DNA of 53,426 nucleotides from Betaproteobacteria bacterium. Its GTDB lineage: Bacteria > Pseudomonadota > Gammaproteobacteria > Burkholderiales > Eutrophovitaceae. Both the position numbers and the translations under genes were made by a program. The stretch lies in contig CP070775.1 of NCBI GenBank assembly GCA_020346185.1, forward strand, positions 3,092,809 through 3,146,234, in the 5' to 3' direction. The notes under the pieces were generated by a model. The model had not been told where the DNA came from, ran no database searches, and saw only the letters and a list, made by a program, of their open reading frames with translations. Positions 26,498-34,116 of the stretch are shown here, in pieces (the first letter of the stretch is position 1; each line of letters begins with the position of its first letter).

Positions 26498-27202
26498 CTA
26501 TGACAGTAGCCAACCGCCATCGACATCGACGGTCGTTCCAGTCACAAAGTCGTTCTGAATCACAAACAAAATTGCTTGCGCCACTTCATCAGCAGTGCCT
26601 GCCCGAGGGATGATGTTTCCAGCCGTTGTCTTCGCATAGAAAGCGTTACGTTCCTCGCCTTCAAGAGCAACCATCGGCGTGTCTATCACGCCTGGCGAGA
26701 CAACATTGATTCGTTTTGGCGCAAGTTCTCGCGTGATGGCTCGCACCAGCGCCTCAACGGCACCGCCTACGGAGCCGATCGCGACCTGCCCCGGCCGGGT
26801 CTTGCGCGCCGGTGCGCCGCTGACCAAAACGATAGCGCCGTCGTCGGGTAAATGCTCAGCGCCGTAGCGAACGACATTCGCATAACCCCAAAGCTTGTCA
26901 AAGGACCCCTTGTAGCCATCCATGTCCATTTCGAGAAACGGGCCAACTGCGCGCGCACCGCCGGTCGCAGCGCTCACCAGAATGTCATAGGGCGCGCATT
27001 CTTTGAGTACCGACTGCACGGCATCGCGGTCGAGCACATCGCATCTCTTCAGAGTGATACCCGCCGGCAAATCAACCGTGCTATCGGGGTTGCGGCTAAT
27101 TGCGATCACTCTTGCACCCAATGCGACGAGTTGCCTTGCGGCAGCGAGGCCAATGCCGGAGGTCCCGCCAAAAATCACTGCTTTCTTTCCCGCTACGTCC
27201 AT
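26498..27202 (-). CDS. SDR-family protein lacking the catalytic Tyr-Lys
   Basis: This 234-aa Rossmann protein has the dinucleotide motif VIFGGTSGIGLA (~residues 9-20), DILVSAATGG in place of the NNAG motif, IVLVSGA with the active-site Ser (128) and a C-terminal VSPGVIDTPM and DVDGGWLLS. Alignment by eye on GGAVEALVRAITREL places Ile142 and Gly146 where the classical YxxxK Tyr and Lys belong. The ORF is otherwise intact and has a strong ribosome site (AGAGGAGGAC), so it is not obviously a pseudogene. It may be an atypical SDR with a different mechanism or a non-catalytic binding protein. Confidence 0.83.
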   Translation of the reverse strand: MDVAGKKAVIFGGTSGIGLAAARQLVALGARVIAISRNPDSTVDLPAGITLKRCDVLDRDAVQSVLKECAPYDILVSAATGGARAVGPFLEMDMDGYKGSFDKLWGYANVVRYGAEHLPDDGAIVLVSGAPARKTRPGQVAIGSVGGAVEALVRAITRELAPKRINVVSPGVIDTPMVALEGEERNAFYAKTTAGNIIPRAGTADEVAQAILFVIQNDFVTGTTVDVDGGWLLS

Positions 27203-28003
27203 CTTTAATCGTCCTCCTCTTGACTTGTTAGATACTCGTTAATCGTTCTTTTTCGACACGCGGTCAACGCCGTACGCAGCGAGAGCACACTATGCCATTG
27301 TTCCCCCTTCAGCAACATATACAACTTAAGTGACTGTCTTTACTGCGCAGTCATTCAGGGAAACCTGGTTACCACCTCTTGAGTACCTGTCTTCCCGCTT
27401 GGTAGGCCACGGGCTGGAATTAATGATTTACCAGTTGATCGGGCGTTCACGCGGCTTGTTGACAGGATTGCGACAGCGGATCACCGAGGCGGTGAGGCGA
27501 CCGAGACCTTGAATGGCGAGGCATTCCCGGCAGTTAGCGCAATCTGGGTCAAAAGCTACACTGCCTAGAATGGGAGCAGCCTAGCATTTTTCCAAAAATT
27601 TAGTGCGCTGCCCCGATTTACAACCACGCCATCCTATATTGCCAGCAACAAATCACTCGGATCGCTCTTGTGCTCAGCATTGCCATCAGCGTTTTATAGC
27701 GAGACCAGATAATAGAAAAGCAGTGCGGACCGCACCTTGATATCCGCGAATAGCTCGTCGGCGCGATCAAAATACTTCATACGCTCGCGTTCAGAAGAAA
27801 CCAACATGGCCGCACAATGTACATATTTTGTACAATCGAATATTCACTTTACATTATCATGCATAAATCATGTAGAAATATAGAAAAATATATTGGCATT
27901 TTGTACACATCTATATATCCTTTGTGGCAACATTAGAAAGCGACAAAGTCTTAGTTTCAAAGTATCAGCCACATATCTTTCAATTCACATCAAGGAACTC
28001 ATT
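27203..28003. other. AT-rich intergenic region with TGTACA palindromes
   Basis: This 801-bp gap is clearly richer in A+T from about 27800 to 27960 than its surroundings, and probably carries the promoter of the gene at 28004. A palindrome TGTACA-N5-TGTACA lies at 27818-27834 and a further TGTACA at 27902-27907. A 37-codon reverse frame (27694-27807) starts just beside the palindrome and could be a tiny gene, but has no recognisable ribosome site. The rest shows nothing recognisable. Confidence 0.5.
27818..27834. promoter_or_regulatory. Candidate operator, TGTACA-N5-TGTACA
   Basis: Two self-complementary TGTACA hexamers are spaced by five A/T bases within an AT-rich promoter-like stretch; a third TGTACA lies at 27902-27907. 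Each hexamer is preceded or followed by T/A runs (TTTTGTACA occurs twice). The arrangement resembles a dimer-binding regulator site. The binding protein is unknown. Confidence 0.4.
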
Positions 28004-28438
28004 ATGATCTCGCGTTCACTACTCGCCTTCCTCGGGCTACTTCTCTCCTCGGCTGCTGCTGCCGCCCCCAACTGGACCATCCTTGCCGGCGACATTGCCA
28101 ACAGCACGTACCTCGACAAAGCGTCAGTGGCCAAGCATGGCGATTTCATGCGGGCGGACGTACTACGAAATTACGACGAGGTGATTACGCTCGGTAACGA
28201 TCCAGTTACAGGGGCCGACATGTATCCCCACCGCTCGGTCAAAGTCACGTACCACGTCGACTGTGGGAGCGGCATGGTTGCCATGACTAGCTGGAAGATG
28301 TTCGAAGGCAGTCTTGGAAACGGAGAAGTGGTGTGGGCAGACAAACTTTGGGGCAAACCCAATCTCACTTCTGCCAATGACGCTGAAACGCGCGACGTTT
28401 TGCGCTCGACGTGCGCTACCAAGAGCGTTTCGCGCTAA
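28004..28438 (+). CDS. Exported protein resembling surface-adhesin protein E domain
   Basis: This 144-aa precursor begins at 28004 after AAGGAA. The Sec signal MISRSLLAFLGLLLSSAAAAA has probable cleavage before APNW. The mature part (NWTILAGDIANSTYLDKASV, VTYHVDCGSGMVAMTSW, then a terminal Cys in RSTCAT) follows the layout of the surface-adhesin protein E/CNP1-like family: a conserved Trp, a YLD strand and two cysteines likely to pair. An envelope location is expected. A more upstream in-frame start (27893) would bury the signal peptide and is rejected. The gene is followed by a terminator. The precise function is unknown. Confidence 0.68.
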   Translation: MISRSLLAFLGLLLSSAAAAAPNWTILAGDIANSTYLDKASVAKHGDFMRADVLRNYDEVITLGNDPVTGADMYPHRSVKVTYHVDCGSGMVAMTSWKMFEGSLGNGEVVWADKLWGKPNLTSANDAETRDVLRSTCATKSVSR

Positions 28439-28514
28439 ACAGGTTTTGACCGACACCGTACGGGTTGATGAAACCCCGCTGGTTTTGAAGAGCGGCGTGG
28501 TAGGGCCGGCTGAT

Positions 28515-28545
28515 GGGGCATGTCGGGAAACAAGCCCCCCTTTTT
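28515..28545 (+). terminator. Probable intrinsic terminator
   Basis: GGGGC-A-TGT (28515-28523) pairs with ACA-A-GCCCC (28530-28538) around CGGGAA, followed by CC and five T. It lies about 75 bases after the stop of the exported-protein gene at 28004. Confidence 0.65.
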
Positions 28546-29187
28546 CTGTGAGCAGACCACGAAGCAGGCAATCGGCAGCCGGTTGTGAAAAGCGACCGAT
28601 TCGCTCATCGAGCTTCCCTGGCAGATACATTTGCTGTCCAGAATCACGGGAGGCCCTCTAAATCTTCGCGTTGATAGATCGTGACATGTGGTTGCTGGCT
28701 CTAATGGCTCGAGGCCGACGACGTCACGATAATGCGGCTGAGGAGGTCATCCAAACTAGACGACAAAAACAGGTCGGGCACTCAACAGATTACCACGGCT
28801 GTTGGTGTCAGCATGTTTTTCTTTCGACTCCAAAAGCACATTAGCCATCGGCAGCTTGCACTGTCTCGCTACCTATCTGACAAGTGCTGGTCAGCACTGG
28901 ACAGGCTCAAATACACCTGATACGGCCCTTGACATTAACTGCGACATCTTGAGATTCAACAGTCGCTGACTGGACGACAAGCGCAGAGGAAATACGCACA
29001 CCCCACACCGAGTCCTGCAGCAAGTTGACGTCGCCGAGAGGAGACGAGCGCCGTGGCAGTCGATCTCGTAAGCAGTTCTTTTCTTTCGACAAGCATCTAC
29101 TGGCATGGCACTTGCCATATGCCAACGCAGTGCGCCTGTTGCGCTACCGCAGTCGATGCGGATAAGACTAAGACAATGGGCAACTCA
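28546..29187. other. Long intergenic region, hairpins only
   Basis: These 642 bp show no convincing gene on either strand. AGTGCTG-GT-CAGCACT forms a short hairpin near 28880-28897, and the region around 29101-29122 forms an imperfect GGCATGGCA/TGCCATATGCC hairpin. The promoter for the riboswitch transcript starting before 29188 is expected here but was not identified. Confidence 0.4.
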
Positions 29188-29275
29188 GCCTGAAAAGGGC
29201 AACTCATCCGAAAGGGTGCGACGCAAAGTCAATGGCCTAACTCCGCTCGCGGACATGGCGGCATGGCTACCAGGC
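29188..29275 (+). ncRNA. Cyclic di-GMP-I (GEMM-I) riboswitch aptamer
   Basis: This is a very good match to GEMM-I. P1 is GCCTG (29188-29192) with CAGGC (29271-29275), followed by GGGCAA. P2 is CATCC-GAAA-GGGTG with the standard GAAA tetraloop, then GACGCAAAG and the receptor block GGCCTAA. P3 is TCCGC-TC-GCGGA, and the closing ATGGCGGCATGGCTACC follows. Its first 15 nt are identical to the copy at 12923. The next gene, 519 bases downstream, encodes a secreted protein. GEMM-I aptamers bind cyclic di-GMP; a GEMM-Ib variant binds cGAMP, and the discriminating base could not be assigned with certainty by eye. Confidence 0.92.
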
Positions 29276-29793
29276 AAGCACGTGGAGTCGTGTGCCCAGC
29301 GCATCGGCTAAAGTAGCAATCGCGCTCGCGTTGCGCGGCAGTCGGGGTCCAATGTGACCCGATTGCACCGACTGACGCGATCGTGCCTGTGGCAACCACG
29401 TAAGCCTTCCTGAGCGTCCCCCCTCTCGCTGAGAACTGACGCAGCCTCCCTTTGGGGAGGCCGACTGACTGCTGATGGAGGGGGAGAGACTTTTGATTTA
29501 CCGCCACGACATGCACCCTCCTTGGCAAGGGGAGTTGCTCATGCAGATCGCCCCGGTCGCCAACTGGTCGCCCGCCGCGCCCTGTTTCGCCAGTCGCCAA
29601 GAGGGTTTTGCTCCCTTCAAAGATGTTCCTGAGTTGCTGCCACCCTGATGAGATGACCCGCGAATGCCCTCTCGCAACAATCGAGGGGCCATTGCATTGG
29701 CAACTCAGAAGAATCATTCGGGTCATCCTGCCGCTGCGCTGGATAGCGGCGATGAAAAACGTGATATCGATCATTACCTAGAGGAGAATCATC
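29276..29793 (+). promoter_or_regulatory. Long leader between riboswitch and secreted-protein gene
   Basis: There is no credible gene in these 518 bp. Two overlapping helices could alternate: CAGTCGG (29339-29345) with CCGACTG (29368-29374), or CGGGGTC (29343-29349) with GACCCG (29356-29361). A separate hairpin GCCTCCC-TTTG-GGGAGGC lies at 29444-29461. None is followed by a T-run, so a terminator-type platform is not evident. The gene's ribosome site AGAGGAG is at about 29780-29786. Confidence 0.45.
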
Positions 29794-30543
29794 ATGAGAC
29801 GAGTATTTATGGTTGCGGCCCTCACAGCTATGTTCACAGTCAGTGGGGCAATGGCGCAGAACACGAACAACGGCAATGGCGCAAAAGTCGGCAAGCAGGG
29901 ATTTCTGCTCAACGTCATCGCGTTCGAGAACTGTCCTCAGGGCGAGTTCCTCGACTCGCATCGCCATCAGATCGCCGTTAAAGCAAACCACCAAGGGAAC
30001 GCCACAAACAAGTCGGAAAAGACGAACAAGATCTTTCTGCGCTCCGGCGAAGACTTTTGGGTCCAGGATGGCAATGCGTGCGACAAAGGCGGCGCGCAAT
30101 TCGAGCTTCCCATCACCGATGCCAACTGTTCGAACTGCGGCGACGTCACATCGGAATCAGACCCGGAACCGACCTTCACGGAGTACGAAGTTCGAGCGCG
30201 CATGGTCGGTCAACCCGGTGGCAAGGTCACTGTTACCAGCTGCACCGAAATGTTGGTCGAGGATGAGAACGGCGGAGATCCGACACTCGAATCGTTCTGC
30301 TCGGTCGGCGAAAACAACGTCTGGGTCGGAGAACGCAAGGTCGGCAGCGGCAAGACGCAGAACAAATGGGACAATGTCAGCACTGAATTACTGACAGTCT
30401 GCATCGACACCACTGGTGATGGCAGCTGCGACCAACGCATCGGTCTATTCGATTCGAGTGGCAAAGATTACTGGTGGAACTGGGATACCGAAAAACGCCC
30501 TCACGTCCAGCTCGTGTTTTTCCCTGCCTCGGGCGCCGAGTAA
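29794..30543 (+). CDS. Secreted hypothetical protein under riboswitch control
   Basis: This 249-aa precursor has a Sec signal (MRRVFMVAALTAMFTVSGAMA, cleavage before QNTNNG at residue ~22). The mature protein is Asn/Gly-rich at its start (NTNNGNGAKVGKQG). It has a core of beta-strand-like segments with several cysteines, including CSNCGD in the middle and CIDTTGDGSCDQ, a short Asp/Gly-rich stretch that might bind calcium. It ends HVQLVFFPASGAE. I do not recognise the family. ATG 29794 follows AGAGGAG. A c-di-GMP-I riboswitch lies upstream and a perfect terminator downstream, so it is a single-gene unit arranged like the one at 13213, though the two proteins show no clear similarity. Confidence 0.8.
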   Translation: MRRVFMVAALTAMFTVSGAMAQNTNNGNGAKVGKQGFLLNVIAFENCPQGEFLDSHRHQIAVKANHQGNATNKSEKTNKIFLRSGEDFWVQDGNACDKGGAQFELPITDANCSNCGDVTSESDPEPTFTEYEVRARMVGQPGGKVTVTSCTEMLVEDENGGDPTLESFCSVGENNVWVGERKVGSGKTQNKWDNVSTELLTVCIDTTGDGSCDQRIGLFDSSGKDYWWNWDTEKRPHVQLVFFPASGAE

Positions 30544-30588
30544 GAAACACGTCTGCGCGGCTGGCCGCCGCTCGTAGCAGTCATAGGC

Positions 30589-30616
30589 AAAGCCCTTGCG
30601 AGTTCGCAAGGGCTTT
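30589..30616. terminator. Perfect intrinsic terminator
   Basis: AAAGCCCTTGCG (30589-30600) and CGCAAGGGCTTT (30605-30616) form a 12-bp perfect stem around AGTT, with T-rich ends in both directions. It lies 46 bases after the secreted-protein stop codon. Confidence 0.9.
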
Positions 30617-31222
30617 GCGCCTGGCGCGCACCGACTGCATCTCGAAAACGATGCCGCTCACCGGCGCAGTCGAATCCAGAACCGGGTTTGTCGAAGCGAC
30701 GAACCGGTCATCAATCTACCCAAAGGCGAACTGCGCTCCCCAAAACAAACAGACCGGCGGGAGCCTCGAGCACATCTGCATCGAAGTCGCGGAACGCTCT
30801 ACCGAGAACATGATCGACTCGATCGTGAACGACCCTGAGCTGGCAAAGGCCTCACGCGGTGGCAGCCGTGCGGCAGAGCGCCTGACGCAGAGCAATCACA
30901 CAATTTCCGGTTTCTGGCCTGTCGCCCTTCTCGTTACTTCACTTCGAACAGACGTATTGAAAACAAATCCGCAACGCCAATACAAGTTACTCATTCGACA
31001 TCGAACTACGCTACGCGATTGCCCGGTTTGAAGTTGCTGGAGATCGCAAAAGTTTCCTCGGTCCGAAACTTGTGAGGATCAAGATCGGCTTCCAAACCAA
31101 TGTACAGACAGGATCGCGCTGGACCAACTCCGCTGGTCAGTCACTCGTGATTGCCCTCCCTGCATCCACCCATCGCATCGAGACGAGCACAGCGGATGAA
31201 GGGAAGGACTGCCCCACTGAAT
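30617..31222. other. Intergenic region, possible unrecognised remnant
   Basis: These 606 bp lie between convergent units and contain no gene with a start, ribosome site and known pattern. Two forward stretches read protein-like (SLEHICIEVAERSTENMIDS around 30760-30820, and YSFDIELRYAIARFEVAG around 30986-31040), but both are short and in broken frames, and I could not match them to a family. They might be decayed genes or chance. Confidence 0.35.
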
Positions 31223-32125
31223 CTAGACGGCCGTCGATTCCACATGGTCGACATGATCCGGCTGTTGCCTGGCAGCAATCAAGCACCCGATGACGATCAG
31301 GGCCGTCCCCGTCAAAGTAGTTACGGTGACCTCCTCCGCAAAGACCAGCCAACCGAACAGGGCCGCCCAGACGAAGGCCGTGTACTCTGCCGCGATCAGC
31401 ATCCTGCTCTGCGCCCGCGCGTACGCCCATGACATCAACAGCATGGAAATAATACCCAGCACCCCGGCAAAAAACAGGTCAGGCAGCAAATCGTAATCAG
31501 GAATAACCGCCAACGCCGGCGCAAACAACAGGTACGCGCAAAGCACCGTAGCGCTCTGGAAGAAGGCGATTTCTATGGGCTCGGCAACGAGCGCCTGCTG
31601 CCGTTGCAGGATCAGGTTGTAGGCGTAGAGCATCGCCGAGAGCAAGATGGCACCGATCCCCTTGCCGACGTCATCGTCGTAAACTCCGCCCAGTTTGCCC
31701 GCGACAACGACCAGTGCCCCGGCAAAACCGAGTAACGATGCAAAGATCGCCCTGCCAACAATTCTTTCCGACAACATCGCCGCTGCAAGATACAGTGCAA
31801 TGAGCGGCGCGACAAAGGACAATCCGATCGCCTCTGCCATCGGCAGATAAGTCAGGCCGTAGAAGAACAGGAACGCCATCATTGACATAATGATCCCACG
31901 CCGGACATGCAGTCGGAGAATCGATCGGTCGGGCCAGCGTTTCCGCCGCCAGACGAACAGGCTCGCCGCAATTACCAGGGCGAACACTGTACGCCAAAGC
32001 ATCGCATTGTAGGCACCCAACGCAATCGCCAGCGCTTTCATCACAGCATCCATCATCGAATAGCTGGCGATACCGAGCATGGCGACTGTAAAGGGTAGGG
32101 CCGTAACACGAGCGGGCCAGATCAT
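31223..32125 (-). CDS. EamA/DMT family transporter
   Basis: This 300-aa integral membrane protein has about ten hydrophobic helices in two EamA repeats. It opens MIWPARVTALPFTVAMLGIASYSMMDAVMKALAIALGAYNAMLWRTVFAL, the usual first-helix pattern with the Trp-Arg pair. The first repeat contains MAEAIGLSFVAPLIALYLAA; the second has SRMLIAAEYTAFVWAALFGWLVFAEEVT. These drug/metabolite transporters export amino acids, metabolites or drugs; the cargo cannot be read. ATG 32125 is preferred; the frame extends to 32182 through a TTG without homology. A decayed copy of the start of a related gene lies at 37071-37182. Confidence 0.85.
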   Translation of the reverse strand: MIWPARVTALPFTVAMLGIASYSMMDAVMKALAIALGAYNAMLWRTVFALVIAASLFVWRRKRWPDRSILRLHVRRGIIMSMMAFLFFYGLTYLPMAEAIGLSFVAPLIALYLAAAMLSERIVGRAIFASLLGFAGALVVVAGKLGGVYDDDVGKGIGAILLSAMLYAYNLILQRQQALVAEPIEIAFFQSATVLCAYLLFAPALAVIPDYDLLPDLFFAGVLGIISMLLMSWAYARAQSRMLIAAEYTAFVWAALFGWLVFAEEVTVTTLTGTALIVIGCLIAARQQPDHVDHVESTAV

Positions 32126-32642
32126 GGCGTGACAAATTCTCGACTGGGTTGGTCGTGTGTTTCGCAAGCGCTCGGCGGGCAACGAAACGATGGCAGGTCC
32201 TGACAGACAACAAACGTCGACCCTGGAAACGGAACGAACTATCCGGCGTCGCGCAAAGCTGGCATATTGCTCCCCTGCAGAATCTCCCCGGTCTGACGAA
32301 CGAAATACCTAAGATTTCCGAACAGGTCGAGGTAACGTTTATCTAGCGTTTATATCAGGAAGTTCGACTACGCGCCTCGCTATTTTGCTGCTAAGAGCCC
32401 CGTTGCAACAAGGCGTGCGCAGGCCGGCACGCCCAACCCGCCGCTTCCCGGTCCCATGCCGTCCGATTTTGACGTGATTTACCGAGTGCAAATAATAATA
32501 GTTGACCGCAACCGGACCGGATAATCAGACCCTGCCGTGCGGCGCCGCGCACAAATAATGAATTGGGGTCTTGAAAAAATTTTTCGTCTTTGTTAAAACT
32601 TCGCGCTCGCTGACGTTCGTCCCGCGAACTGAGACAATTCCG
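32126..32642. other. Divergent promoter region with a hairpin
   Basis: This 517-bp gap lies between the reverse EamA gene and the forward ABC operon. It holds a hairpin GGCGTGC (32412-32418) with GCACGCC (32427-32433) and AT-rich stretches near 32480 and 32560-32590 that could be promoter DNA. No gene is supported. An open frame joins the ABC gene from 32571 but is judged non-coding. Confidence 0.4.
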
Positions 32643-33383
32643 ATGATAGAAATCGAAGGCCTGACAAAGCGTTACGGCCGGCACACGGTCGTTGATGACC
32701 TGACCTTTCACTGTAGCTCGGGAGAGGTGCTTGGCTTCCTCGGCCCCAACGGAGCCGGTAAATCCACGACCATGAAAATGGTTACCGGCTTCGTGGCACC
32801 GAGCGCCGGCACCGCCAGCGTTTGCGGTCACGACATCCGGTCCGACACCCTTGCCGCACAACGCCGTATCGGCTATCTGCCGGAAGGCGCGCCGCTATAC
32901 CCGGAAATGACACCCGGGAGTTTTCTCGACTTCATCGCAGACATAAGGCAGTTGTCTGGTAACGCCCGTCGCCAACGGCTCGAAGAGGTCACCGAGTTGT
33001 TGCACCTCGGCCCGGTTCTAAACCAGGCCACCGAAACACTGTCAAAAGGCTTCAAGCGCCGCGTCGGTCTGGCGCAGGCAATCCTGCATGACCCCGACGT
33101 GCTGATCCTCGATGAACCGACGGACGGGCTGGACCCGAATCAGAAACACGAAGTCCGCGAATTGATCCGCTCCATGTCGGAACAGAAACTGATCATCATC
33201 TCGACACATATCCTCGAGGAGGTCGACGCGGTGTGCACTCGCGCGATCATCATCGCCGAAGGGCGCCTGCTCGTTGACGATACCCCGAAAGCCCTGGCCG
33301 TACAGGCCGATGGCAATCTCGACGAGGTTTTCCGGCGCATCACCCAACCCGGTGCAAACTCCGAGGAGGTCAACAACACATGA
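32643..33383 (+). CDS. ABC transporter ATP-binding protein, GldA-like
   Basis: This 246-aa ATPase starts at 32643 (MIEIEGLTKRYGRHTVVDDLTF). Walker A is GPNGAGKSTT (~residues 37-46), signature LSKGFKRRVGLAQ (~133), Walker B VLILDEPTDGLDPNQ (~152) and H-loop ISTHILEE (~185). The KGF form of the signature and GLDPNQ are characteristic of GldA-type exporters linked to GldF and GldG. Its stop overlaps the permease start (ATGA). It begins a four-gene operon: ATPase, permease, GldG-like, DUF4340. In Bacteroidetes the Gld complex is tied to gliding; in proteobacteria the role is unknown. Confidence 0.87.
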   Translation: MIEIEGLTKRYGRHTVVDDLTFHCSSGEVLGFLGPNGAGKSTTMKMVTGFVAPSAGTASVCGHDIRSDTLAAQRRIGYLPEGAPLYPEMTPGSFLDFIADIRQLSGNARRQRLEEVTELLHLGPVLNQATETLSKGFKRRVGLAQAILHDPDVLILDEPTDGLDPNQKHEVRELIRSMSEQKLIIISTHILEEVDAVCTRAIIIAEGRLLVDDTPKALAVQADGNLDEVFRRITQPGANSEEVNNT

Positions 33384-34114
33384 ACATGATCAAAGCAGTA
33401 TTCCGGCGCGAGTTGCAAAGCTATTTCGCTACGCCGGTTGCATACGTGTTTATCGTGATCTTCCTCATGTTGATCGGGGCGTTCACATTTTACCTGGGCG
33501 GGTTCTATGAGCGCGGCCAGGCGGACCTGCGCGCCTTCTTCAACTATCACCCCTGGCTATACCTGTTCCTGGTTCCGGCCATCACCATGCGGCTGTGGGC
33601 CGAAGAACGCAAATCCGGCACGATCGAGCTACTAATGACGTTGCCAGTAACACCCTGGCAGGCAGTGCTGGGCAAGTTTCTGGCGTCCTGGGCGTTCGCC
33701 GGTGTTGCACTTTCACTGACATTTCCGATCTGGATAACGGTCAACTACCTGGGTGATCCGGATAATGGCGCGATTGTCGCAGCGTACATCGGCAGCTTTC
33801 TGATGGCCGGCGGATTCCTCGCGATCGGCTCTTGCCTGTCCGCGTTTACACGCAACCAGGTAATTGCCTTCGTCATCACCGCGGTGGTGTGTTTCGGTTT
33901 CCTGCTGTCAGGTTTTCCGCTGGTGCTCGATTTGTTCTCTGGCTGGGCGCCCCAGATCATCGTCGACGGCATCGCGTCACTCAGTTTCCTCATCCATTTC
34001 GAGGATATTTCTCGCGGTGTCATCGACTTTCGTGACTTCATCTATTTCGCGCTCGTCATCGGTGCATTTCTGTACGCCAATACGATCGCACTGAGTTGGA
34101 AGCAGGCGGACTGA
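33380..34114 (+). CDS. ABC transporter permease, GldF-like
   Basis: This 244-aa membrane protein begins MNMIKAVFRRELQSYFATPVAYVFIVIFLMLIG, the opening typical of GldF/ABC-2 permeases. It has six hydrophobic helices, the last near FAEDISRG-type text (here HFEDISRGVIDFRDFIYF) and a short C-terminus. The cytoplasmic segment RLWAEERKSGTIELLMTLPVT is the ABC-2 coupling-region hallmark. The start has GAGGAGG upstream and overlaps the ATPase gene. It should form a homodimeric exporter core with that ATPase. Confidence 0.87.
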   Translation: MNMIKAVFRRELQSYFATPVAYVFIVIFLMLIGAFTFYLGGFYERGQADLRAFFNYHPWLYLFLVPAITMRLWAEERKSGTIELLMTLPVTPWQAVLGKFLASWAFAGVALSLTFPIWITVNYLGDPDNGAIVAAYIGSFLMAGGFLAIGSCLSAFTRNQVIAFVITAVVCFGFLLSGFPLVLDLFSGWAPQIIVDGIASLSFLIHFEDISRGVIDFRDFIYFALVIGAFLYANTIALSWKQAD

Positions 34115-34116
34115 AG

